In this document: in pieces, positions 1 to 5,402 of the stretch
How the letters are laid out: each line of letters opens with the position of its first letter
How positions within the stretch are numbered: position 1 is the stretch's first letter
Assembly (NCBI GenBank): GCA_002449915.1
Contig: DJXY01000149.1
Location: 1-5,435 of the forward strand
Source of the DNA: Oribacterium sp. UBA6992
GTDB taxonomy: Bacteria; Bacillota; Clostridia; Lachnospirales; Lachnospiraceae
Reading direction: 5' to 3'
Length of the DNA: 5,435 bases
Position numbers and translations under genes: made by a program
The notes under the pieces: generated by a model
Databases searched by the model: none
Seen by the model: the letters and a program-made list of their open reading frames with translations, nothing else
Told to the model about the DNA's origin: nothing

Positions 1-264
1 GCATGCCGGCTCAATCACCTGGATTACATTTTTATGCGGCTTTCTTGGATTGGCATCCAGTCCCATGGACAGATGGATCCTCCATTTCAGGATTTCTCTC
101 TCTTTATAAACACAGCATCTCCATGTTGCATGAGGTCCCGGAGAAATCTCATAGCAGATATTTTTCATCGTTTCCTCATTGAGATTATCTGCCCACTGGA
201 GTCTCGCAAGCTTCTCAATTACCGAATGCTTAAGCTCAATCGCACCCTTGTCGTTAGTAACCAT
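1..264 (-). CDS. [FeFe]-hydrogenase-like protein (group B type), N-terminal part, cut by left edge
   Basis: The reading frame is open from an ATG at 264 to the left edge: 88 codons without a stop, so the C-terminus lies outside the window. An AGGGAG ribosome binding site (271-276) sits 6 nt before the ATG. The start reads MVTNDKGAIELKH. Residues 42-88 hold PGP, then RCCVYKEREI (49-58, with adjacent cysteines C50 and C51), SMG (66-68) and NVIQVIEPAC (79-88). From memory, this R-CC-VYKER ... NVI-VI--AC pattern opens the monomeric group B [FeFe]-hydrogenases of anaerobic Firmicutes; ferredoxin-like [4Fe-4S] motifs and the H-cluster domain should follow. The likely role is cytoplasmic hydrogen turnover or sensing with ferredoxin, but the catalytic cysteines are not visible here. 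It could be a degenerate or regulatory relative. The family call is recognition, not alignment. Confidence 0.66.
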   Translation of the reverse strand, partial: MVTNDKGAIELKHSVIEKLARLQWADNLNEETMKNICYEISPGPHATWRCCVYKEREILKWRIHLSMGLDANPRKPHKNVIQVIEPAC

Positions 265-287
265 AATGATCTCCCTCTTTTAATAAG

Positions 288-364
288 TGTCCTTTCTTAG
301 AGACAAACTCCCGCTGTGGCTCCTGACTTCCACAGCGAGAGGAGTCTACATCTATGAAAGGACA
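288..364 (-). promoter_or_regulatory. Structured 5' leader of the hydrogenase-like gene
   Basis: Nested inverted repeats span the leader. The outer arms are a perfect 9-bp pair, TGTCCTTTC (288-296) with GAAAGGACA (356-364). Inside, TAGA (298-301) pairs with TCTA (351-354), and CTCC (308-311) with GGAG (341-344). The apical 8-bp stem is CGCTGTGG (312-319) with CCACAGCG (330-337), around a 10-nt loop. About 25 pairs can form in 77 nt. No T-run follows, so this is not a plain terminator. The ribosome binding site (271-276) lies just outside the fold, and the minus-strand CTCC at 344-341 could also pair with the GGAG within the loop. I infer a cis-regulatory RNA or mRNA-stabilising element; I do not recognise the family. 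Confidence 0.5.
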
Positions 365-376
365 AACTTTGTTAAC

Positions 377-404
377 ATTATATCATGGTTCATAGAGAAA
401 TGAA
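377..404 (-). promoter_or_regulatory. Extended -10 promoter of the hydrogenase-like gene
   Basis: On the minus strand a perfect TATAAT (382-377) is preceded by TGA (385-383), which gives the extended -10 form TGnTATAAT. A weak -35, TTCATT (404-399, 3 of 6 to consensus), lies 16 bp upstream. Extended -10 promoters often tolerate a poor -35. Transcription should start near 370, which leaves a leader of about 105 nt before the ATG at 264. Confidence 0.68.
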
Positions 405-419
405 TGATTTTTTCCAGTA

Positions 420-462
420 CATGCCTTTGAAACCATGCCTGAAACCATGCCTTGCCATGCAT
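420..462. repeat. Cluster of CATGCCT words with a 12-bp perfect tandem duplication
   Basis: GAAACCATGCCT occurs twice head to tail with no mismatch (429-440 and 441-452). The core word CATGCCT starts at 420, 434 and 446, and a variant CATGCAT at 456, so spacings are 14, 12 and 10 bp. The cluster ends 15 bp upstream of the -35 region of the hydrogenase promoter, a typical place for activator sites. It may equally be a simple local duplication. Confidence 0.6.
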
Positions 463-549
463 TTAAAACATCCTTAAGCTGCCCTGTAAATTCCCGCAAA
501 AATACCGTACAAGCTCATTTACGCCTGAACATCCGGGATTTCCCGAGGC

Positions 550-939
550 TTAAGACTTTTCCGGATCCCGGATCGCTGTCACCATACCGGACGAGTCGAG
601 TGTTACCGTGACTTTAGCTCCAACAAGGATGGATCCGGAAAGTCCGGAGGTGTCCACATCATCTACCTCACTAAGCTCATACTGCGTTCCTTCGGCATCC
701 TTAAGTACAAGACTGTGCATTGCGGCATCCACGATCTCACCGGTAATTTCCCTGGCATCTGCCATCTCGGCTCCGGCAGATGCTGCAGGTGTTTCCGTCT
801 CTGTCACAGCTTCTGAAGCTTCTGTCTCTATCGCCGTTTCCGTTACCGCCTCCGTTGCCGCCGGCTTTTTCCCTCCGCAGGAGCTAAGCACTGCCGCACT
901 CAGCAGAAGTACCGTCAGAATCCGTAACCGCTCTCTCAT
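550..939 (-). CDS. Small secreted lipoprotein with Thr/Glu/Ala-rich linker
   Basis: The 129-residue product starts MRERLRIL, followed by a hydrophobic stretch (7-18) and the lipobox LSSC, with the lipidated cysteine at C21. This is a clear type II signal peptide, so the mature protein is anchored outside the membrane. Residues 24-62 are a low-complexity linker rich in T, E and A, with the near-repeats TEAVTET and SEAVTET. Residues 63-123 form a small predicted beta-rich domain (REITGEIVDA, HSLVLKDAEG, TQYELSE, VGAKVTVTLD). Similar TG-IVDA-M--L-LK---G-Y domains occur in lipoproteins of Lachnospiraceae, with no known function that I can name. An in-frame ATG exists at 966 but overlaps nrdG and has no good ribosome site, so 939 is preferred. 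It is transcribed with nrdG, 13 nt after that gene's stop. Confidence 0.85.
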   Translation of the reverse strand: MRERLRILTVLLLSAAVLSSCGGKKPAATEAVTETAIETEASEAVTETETPAASAGAEMADAREITGEIVDAAMHSLVLKDAEGTQYELSEVDDVDTSGLSGSILVGAKVTVTLDSSGMVTAIRDPEKS

Positions 940-945
940 AGAAAA

Positions 946-951
946 CCTCCT
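946..951 (-). promoter_or_regulatory. Ribosome binding site that fixes the lipoprotein start
   Basis: A perfect AGGAGG lies 6 nt before the ATG at 939 and just after the nrdG stop (953-955). It decides for the start at 939 over the in-frame ATG at 966 and makes the signal peptide begin with the typical MRERLR n-region. Confidence 0.88.
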
Positions 952-952
952 C

Positions 953-1507
953 TCAGATTTTGGCATTGGGAGACATAGAAGTATCTCCCGGATCCCATGT
1001 GATAATTTTCCCCTCCCGCAGCGACTTCGGGATATCTATCGTTCTCTGATTGCGGGAGCCTTTAAAAAGAAGTGTCACATCCTTTTCCTTCATTATAAAT
1101 GGTCCATCCACCAGTACATCTATATAATTCAGAATTTCCCTTGTCTCGGGCACCTGCTCCCACATCCATCCAAGGACATCCCTGTCATACAGATATCCGG
1201 TAAAGCACCAGAGGTCCTTCTCGGGATACCGTTCCTTAAAGCGTCTTACCAGCGGCAGAAGCCCGGGCTGGTTTCTAGGATCCATCGGCTCTCCTCCCAG
1301 CAGCGTAAGCCCCTGATAGCAGGGATCTGCCAGCGCATCAAGGATCCTGTCCTCTGTCTCCTTGGTAAACTCCTTACCATAGTTAAAATCCCAGGCAATC
1401 TCGTTAAAACAGCCCGGACATTTATGCGTACAGCCGGATACAAACAGGCTGACGCGTACGCCAGGACCATTGGCAATATCATGTTCTTTAATTTCTGCGT
1501 AGTTCAT
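953..1507 (-). CDS. nrdG: Anaerobic ribonucleoside-triphosphate reductase activating protein
   Basis: This 184-residue radical SAM enzyme uses a [4Fe-4S] cluster and S-adenosylmethionine to install the glycyl radical on NrdD, which makes deoxyribonucleotides without oxygen. The cluster motif CTHKCPGC is at 26-33 (CX3CX2C: C26, C30, C33), preceded by NGPGVRVSLFVSGC, a classic NrdG opening. The SAM-contact motif GGEP is at 71-74, and DVLVDGPF and GSRNQRTID appear in the C-terminal half, as expected for the family. Length is slightly above the usual 150-180. GGAGGT (1513-1518) lies 5 nt before the ATG. It acts in the cytosol with NrdD. No nrdD is next to it: the upstream neighbour is a transporter behind a terminator. 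The lipoprotein gene follows directly and is probably co-transcribed. Confidence 0.95.
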   Translation of the reverse strand: MNYAEIKEHDIANGPGVRVSLFVSGCTHKCPGCFNEIAWDFNYGKEFTKETEDRILDALADPCYQGLTLLGGEPMDPRNQPGLLPLVRRFKERYPEKDLWCFTGYLYDRDVLGWMWEQVPETREILNYIDVLVDGPFIMKEKDVTLLFKGSRNQRTIDIPKSLREGKIITWDPGDTSMSPNAKI

Positions 1508-1534
1508 CCTTTACCTCCGCTTTTTTCCAGCTCT

Positions 1535-1564
1535 ATTGTAACAGAAAAAGCGGTTTCCTGACAC
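1535..1564 (-). promoter_or_regulatory. Probable nrdG promoter embedded in the upstream terminator
   Basis: On the minus strand TGTTACAAT (1543-1535) is an extended -10 (TGn plus TACAAT). GTGTCA (1564-1559) matches the -35 consensus at 4 of 6 positions with an 18-bp spacer. The -35 lies in the loop and stem of the transporter terminator. Transcription would start near 1528, about 20 nt before the nrdG ATG. Confidence 0.48.
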
Positions 1565-1576
1565 CAGGAAACCGCT
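1545..1576 (-). terminator. Intrinsic terminator of the CitMHS transporter gene
   Basis: A perfect 12-bp stem, AGCGGTTTCCTG (1549-1560) with CAGGAAACCGCT (1565-1576), closes a 4-nt loop. On the minus strand it is followed by a run of T (complement of A at 1545-1549) and then CTGTT. It begins 33 nt past the transporter stop. On the plus strand the hairpin is followed by CAATATT, so termination there should be weak. Confidence 0.9.
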
Positions 1577-1609
1577 CAATATTATACGATCTTACAGACC
1601 CGTATGTAT

Positions 1610-3007
1610 TTATAATGGCATGATACCTATAATTACTGCAAAAAGCATGCAGATGATAGAGAACGCCCAGACATAGCCAAAGCTTGCCTTAATATGATCC
1701 TTGATATCTACATCCGCAAGACCGATACCGAGCAGCGTTGCCGGAACCATCGGGCTGATGAAGGTCGCACAGTTACGACATACAACCATGGCAATCGCAA
1801 TCGGAAGTGCTTCTACACCAAAGCTTGCGCCAATCGCAATCATGATCGGGAGCATGCCATAGAAGTAGGAGTCTGTATCAAATGCAAGTGCAAGCGGTAC
1901 GGAAAGAATACCGATTACGATTGGCAGATGCATACCAAGAGATGCTGGCAGGATCAGTGTAATAATCTGTGCCATGTTGGTAACGACAGAAGTTTTTGCC
2001 ATCTCTACACCAGGCTTTGCAATTGCTGCAGCGCCATCGGCATTAAATCCGTAAACCAGGATACCCATAAGTACAGCGGCACCCATCAGTGTAGAGCACA
2101 TCATAAGTGCAGGACCGGCATGCAGGTTAATTACCTTTTTCTGCAGCTTGATCGGTGTATAGTTTACCAGGATGGAAACACCTACGCCAATCATAAACGG
2201 AACATAGCTTGGGAACTGATCCCAGATCAGAAGCGCAATAACAGCAATCGTAAGCAGGATATTAAATACAAAAAGCTTCGGTCTTGCAAGCTCGTTTTTC
2301 TGTGCATCCGCCTCTTTTGTATCTACATGAATCTCGCCTTCTTCCTGTGCGAGCTTGCCATGCAGTCCGGCACCTCTTGCCTTCTCCTGTACACCGGCAA
2401 GAACCGCATGTGCAAGACAAAGTGCAATACCGAAAACCTGGATCGGAATGATGGTTCTCCAGAGCTTTCCTGCCTCCATGCCAAGTACCGATGCCGCTCT
2501 CATCGTTGGACCTGCCCACGGCATCAGGTTGAGGACACCCATGGCAAGTACCGAAACACGAAGCAGTGTTGTCGGTCTCATATGCATCTTTTTATATACC
2601 GGAAGCATGGATGGAACAACGATACAGAAGGTGGATGCTCCACCGCCGTCCAGATGTCCGATCAACGCAATGATTGCAGTCATCACGGTTACACCGATGA
2701 CATTATCCTTTACAAGCTTCATCAGCTTATCAATGATAACATCAAACATACCTGCATCCGTCATGATACCGAAATACAGCACAGAGAACACAAACAGTGC
2801 GGCAGTCGGTCCGGTGCTGCCAAATCCGCCCTTAATCAGCTTGCCGATATCTCCGATCGTATAGTATCCTCCAATTACAAGGATACAGGCAAGAATCATC
2901 GGCCATACAATGAACGCAATACTTGGAAGTGTCTTGCTCTTAAAGAGTGTGACGACAATCGCCACAATCGTAAGGAAGCCAAGAATTCCAACAACAGTTG
3001 TACTCAT
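1610..3007 (-). CDS. CitMHS-family metal-citrate (tricarboxylate) transporter
   Basis: The 465-residue, very hydrophobic protein has about 11-12 membrane segments (for example 3-22, 28-47, 68-88, 104-118, 183-203, 246-262, 267-283, 300-320, 345-372, 445-463). Characteristic stretches are TGPTAALFVFSVLYFGIMTDAG (from 65), HLDGGGAST (118-126), NLMPWAGPTMRAAS (160-173), FDTDSYFYGMLP (376-387) and SPMVPATLLGIGLADVD (from 418). These match the CitMHS family, to which Bacillus CitM and CitH belong: proton-coupled uptake of citrate complexed with a divalent metal. A charged cytoplasmic loop (206-244) divides the two halves. AGGGGGAG (3013-3020) lies 5 nt before the ATG. The gene follows a sensor kinase gene by 130 nt and has its own candidate promoter. 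The family is secure; the exact substrate and metal are not, and the HLDGGGAST motif differs from the SLDGDGSTT I recall for CitM. Confidence 0.9.
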   Translation of the reverse strand: MSTTVVGILGFLTIVAIVVTLFKSKTLPSIAFIVWPMILACILVIGGYYTIGDIGKLIKGGFGSTGPTAALFVFSVLYFGIMTDAGMFDVIIDKLMKLVKDNVIGVTVMTAIIALIGHLDGGGASTFCIVVPSMLPVYKKMHMRPTTLLRVSVLAMGVLNLMPWAGPTMRAASVLGMEAGKLWRTIIPIQVFGIALCLAHAVLAGVQEKARGAGLHGKLAQEEGEIHVDTKEADAQKNELARPKLFVFNILLTIAVIALLIWDQFPSYVPFMIGVGVSILVNYTPIKLQKKVINLHAGPALMMCSTLMGAAVLMGILVYGFNADGAAAIAKPGVEMAKTSVVTNMAQIITLILPASLGMHLPIVIGILSVPLALAFDTDSYFYGMLPIMIAIGASFGVEALPIAIAMVVCRNCATFISPMVPATLLGIGLADVDIKDHIKASFGYVWAFSIICMLFAVIIGIMPL

Positions 3008-3032
3008 GTTTTCTCCCCCTATGGAAAATCAC

Positions 3033-3053
3033 CAAGTCTTTAAAAAGACCTTG
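3033..3053 (-). promoter_or_regulatory. Short hairpin in the CitMHS leader
   Basis: CAAGTCTT (3033-3040) pairs with AAGA and CTTG (3045-3053) with one bulged C, leaving a 4-nt loop. It falls inside the predicted leader between the candidate promoter and the ribosome binding site. Only a short T-run (complement of 3025-3028) follows, four bases past the stem, so an attenuator is possible but weak. Confidence 0.3.
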
Positions 3054-3066
3054 TTAATGCTTAAAA

Positions 3067-3075
3067 ACTATAGCA
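3067..3075 (-). promoter_or_regulatory. Candidate extended -10 of the CitMHS transporter promoter
   Basis: On the minus strand TGCTATAGT (3075-3067) is an extended -10 with 5 of 6 matches in the hexamer. I see no good -35 at 16-18 bp, which would suit a promoter that needs an activator such as the adjacent response regulator. Transcription would begin near 3060, giving a leader of about 52 nt. Confidence 0.42.
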
Positions 3076-3137
3076 ATCCAACCTTACAGGGGACTTGAAA
3101 CATTGTGAATTTTCTTTAAGCTGTATCTTACAGTTTG

Positions 3138-5312
3138 TTAAGCTTCTTCTGTACGGATTTCTTCTATCAACTCAAGAATCTGTGCCCCGGAAACCGGTTT
3201 TTGCAGGATCCCCTGAATGATACCGCGCTGCTTTGCCTCCATCAGCTCCCGGTCAATGGTATCCGTCATGATAATGCGGATCACCTCGGGATAACGGGAT
3301 AATAACGACATCATAAGCTCCACTCCGTCTGCATTACCTACTCTCTGATCCGCTACAACTGCAGAAGGCCGCTCTCCCAAAAGCAAGCTCTCACATGCTT
3401 CTCTGCTGTCTGCTGTCCGTACCCTGAGATTAGAATAAGGCTTAAGTCCCTGCTCGAGGAGATTCAGGATCTTGTGATTATCATCCACAATCAGCAGACT
3501 GTCACGTTCCAGATCCGGGATCCCGGAAGTCTCCTCTGCATCCACCACAGGAAGCCCTACGATAAAACAGCTGCCCTCTGTCAGCTTGCTGTCAACATGT
3601 ATAAATCCTCTGTGTGCGCCGATGATCTGCTGCGCAAGCGCAAGGCCAAGACCTGTACCCTCTCCCTGCGGTTTTGTGGTAAAGAACGGATCAAAAATAT
3701 GCCGTATGGTATCCTGAGACATACCCGGACCATCATCCCGGATGGATATCAGAATATATTTTTTCCAGGAAGCATCCTCCGGAATCTCCGGATATCCGAG
3801 CTTGCTTACTTCAGAAGCTTCTGCCCGTATGGATATGTGTCCCTCCTGCATACCGATTGCCTGTATCGCATTCACCGTAATATTAAGCAGTACCTGATTG
3901 ATCTGTGTAGAGTTGCCAAGCACATGCTCATCCTTAAGACAGTTCTCTGTCTTAAGTGCGATCCGTTCCGGGCAGATTGAGCGGATCATCCGGATATTCC
4001 GGTTGATAAGCTTTGCCGCATCCAGATTCTGATATACCGTCTCCACATTTTTCCGGCTGAGTCCCGACATCTGCTTCACCACATCTCTCGCTTTTTCAGA
4101 CGCATCCAGGATTTCTCTCGCACTGTCATACTCCTCTGAGTCCTCCGGCAGCGTCATCATAAGAAGCTCTGCGTGTCCCATGATCGGTGTAAGGAAATTA
4201 TTAAATTCATGGGCAATACCTCCGGCAACCGTTCCCATAATCTGCAGTCTCTGCTGATGCGCAATGGTCTCCTCGGATTTGTGCACCTCCTCCAGTGTCT
4301 CGTTAAGATTTTTAAGATAATTGATTTCCCGGGACGCCTTGGTGTTGTCATAAAGCAGTCTTGCCATCATAATCGCAGCCACCATAAAAATCAGCAGAAT
4401 TGCCGAAAAAATTATCAGGATCCGACTGAATCCCTCCTGGATCGGCGCATAAAAATCCGCATAATCCAGCACTGCACTCACAATCCAGAAGTCCTCACCC
4501 ATATATGCCGGACAGTACGCGCTGATTTTACGTACCCGTGGCAGAGACGGATCTGTCCACCAGTATGAGTAGTACTCCTCAACTCCCTCCTCTCCCTGCT
4601 TCTGATGCTCAAGCATCTGCTCCAGACTGCTAAGATCGACATCAGGATACATCTTTATCCGATCCGCAATGACATTGATGCCCCACTGTGCCTTCTCCGG
4701 ATGCATCAGCATGATATTATCTGAATTTTTAATCACCACATATCCATTGGTTCCAATCTGAATATCAGAAATCAGGCTGTGATAATATTCATCCTCGGAT
4801 ACAGCAAGGCACAGTCTCCTGCCATCAGACGTAGTTCTTTTAAGCACAAGATAATCTTTCTCTTCCGGAGCACTGTACTGATAAATTGACGTCCGGTCAT
4901 CATATACCGTGATCTTAAGCGGCTCCGAAAGCTTAAGCTTTAAAATGGACCGGATCACGTTTCCATCAGAATCCTCCCAAAATATATTCTCCAGGAAATT
5001 GCCGCTTTCATTGATATAGTCCTTATAGATTTCATCAGATACCGCATGCTTCTCCAGATCCTCAAGATAATCCAGCTCACCAACATACTCCCGCATATCG
5101 AGGCTGATATGCTGACCAAGCGTTTCCGATAGCTCCAGGAGCTGCGTCTGCTGATTTTGCATCAGGGTATTGCGGTAATCAGTAAATACACTTCTTGCAA
5201 GAGCAATCAATAGTACCGTTACTGCCGTAAACACAATCCCCGTAAGAAACATCAGATAATTAATTTTTTCAGTTTTTTTGTTTTTAGTTTTTCCGTATAT
5301 TTTATATTTCAT
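3138..5312 (-). CDS. Hybrid sensor histidine kinase: dCache-like sensor, NtrB-like kinase, C-terminal receiver
   Basis: The 724-residue membrane kinase has a lysine-rich cytoplasmic N-tail, TM1 (18-39), an extracellular sensor of about 255 residues (41-296) and TM2 (297-319). GYVVIKNSDNIMLMHP (190-205) is typical of dCache sensors. After a likely coiled-coil linker (320-355, no HAMP seen) comes the H-box GGIAHEFNN with phospho-acceptor H368. The ATPase has an N-box (QVLLNITVNAIQAI, 473-486), DDGPGM (526-531), FDPFFTTK (540-547) and GEGTGLGLA (550-558). A complete receiver (604-720) follows, with D610/D611, phospho-acceptor D655, T683 and K705. All catalytic residues are present. It should autophosphorylate on ligand binding and signal to the divergent response regulator. 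The ligand is unknown; the adjacent CitMHS gene suggests a di- or tricarboxylate. The start at 5312 has no clear ribosome site, but the next ATG (5252) would fall inside TM1. Confidence 0.93.
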   Translation of the reverse strand: MKYKIYGKTKNKKTEKINYLMFLTGIVFTAVTVLLIALARSVFTDYRNTLMQNQQTQLLELSETLGQHISLDMREYVGELDYLEDLEKHAVSDEIYKDYINESGNFLENIFWEDSDGNVIRSILKLKLSEPLKITVYDDRTSIYQYSAPEEKDYLVLKRTTSDGRRLCLAVSEDEYYHSLISDIQIGTNGYVVIKNSDNIMLMHPEKAQWGINVIADRIKMYPDVDLSSLEQMLEHQKQGEEGVEEYYSYWWTDPSLPRVRKISAYCPAYMGEDFWIVSAVLDYADFYAPIQEGFSRILIIFSAILLIFMVAAIMMARLLYDNTKASREINYLKNLNETLEEVHKSEETIAHQQRLQIMGTVAGGIAHEFNNFLTPIMGHAELLMMTLPEDSEEYDSAREILDASEKARDVVKQMSGLSRKNVETVYQNLDAAKLINRNIRMIRSICPERIALKTENCLKDEHVLGNSTQINQVLLNITVNAIQAIGMQEGHISIRAEASEVSKLGYPEIPEDASWKKYILISIRDDGPGMSQDTIRHIFDPFFTTKPQGEGTGLGLALAQQIIGAHRGFIHVDSKLTEGSCFIVGLPVVDAEETSGIPDLERDSLLIVDDNHKILNLLEQGLKPYSNLRVRTADSREACESLLLGERPSAVVADQRVGNADGVELMMSLLSRYPEVIRIIMTDTIDRELMEAKQRGIIQGILQKPVSGAQILELIEEIRTEEA

Positions 5313-5344
5313 ACCCGCATATTTTCCATATAGAAGTGCTTCAT
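5309..5344 (-). other. Possible short leader ORF overlapping the kinase start codon
   Basis: ATG at 5344 opens an 11-codon frame, MKHFYMENMRV, whose TGA stop (5311-5309) overlaps the kinase ATG as ATGA. Internal ATGs at 5329 and 5320 would give shorter versions. None has a clear ribosome site. The overlap would allow translational coupling to a kinase gene that itself lacks a good ribosome site. The ORF may be chance. Confidence 0.2.
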
Positions 5345-5347
5345 TGT

Positions 5348-5376
5348 TTGACGCGTATTTCTTATGACAGTATAAT
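5348..5376 (+). promoter_or_regulatory. Near-consensus sigma-A promoter of the response regulator gene
   Basis: On the plus strand TTGACG (5348-5353, 5 of 6 matches) and a perfect TATAAT (5371-5376) are separated by exactly 17 bp. Transcription should begin near 5383, about 20 nt before the regulator ATG. This is the strongest promoter in the window and points away from the kinase. Confidence 0.8.
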
Positions 5377-5389
5377 ATAGTTAATGGAC

Positions 5390-5394
5390 AGGTG
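5390..5394 (+). promoter_or_regulatory. Ribosome binding site of the response regulator gene
   Basis: AGGTG lies 8 nt before the ATG at 5403 and supports that start. It is shorter than the sites of the other genes here. Confidence 0.6.
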
Positions 5395-5402
5395 CGAGTA
5401 AT

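Noticed and set aside
34..300. Plus-strand open frame opposite the hydrogenase start
   Set aside because: It covers the hydrogenase coding region and its leader and shows no family signature; the minus-strand frame has a ribosome site, promoter and recognisable motif.
534..545. CGGGATTTCCCG hairpin after the lipoprotein stop
   Set aside because: The stem is only 4-5 bp and no T-run follows on the minus strand, so it does not qualify as a terminator.
940..966. Longer lipoprotein start at 966
   Set aside because: It would overlap nrdG by 14 nt and add MPKSERRFS before the signal peptide; the perfect AGGAGG favours 939.
608..1561. Plus-strand open frame across the lipoprotein and nrdG genes
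   Set aside because: It spans two real minus-strand genes and the terminator, has low-complexity Ser/Ala content from the reversed linker, and no motif or ribosome site.
1694..3043. Long plus-strand open frame opposite the transporter
   Set aside because: The translation is rich in Cys, His, Arg and Asn with no hydrophobic core or motif, and it is the mirror of a well-supported CitMHS gene.
3054..3100. Possible sigma-54 promoter upstream of the transporter, considered because the kinase is NtrB-like
   Set aside because: The GG and GC elements seen on the minus strand are not separated by the required 10 nt, so the -24/-12 pattern is absent.
3121..3133. CTGTA-TCT-TACAG hairpin after the kinase stop
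   Set aside because: A 5-bp AT-rich stem with a 3-nt loop and no T-run; too weak to call a terminator.
3474..4568. Plus-strand open frames opposite the kinase (3474-3980 and 4173-4568)
   Set aside because: They are antisense to conserved kinase and receiver motifs and have no features of their own.
4928..4941. Perfect 14-bp palindrome AAAGCTTAAGCTTT inside the kinase gene
   Set aside because: It encodes alternating Lys and Leu codons in the sensor region and can be explained by coding and codon choice.
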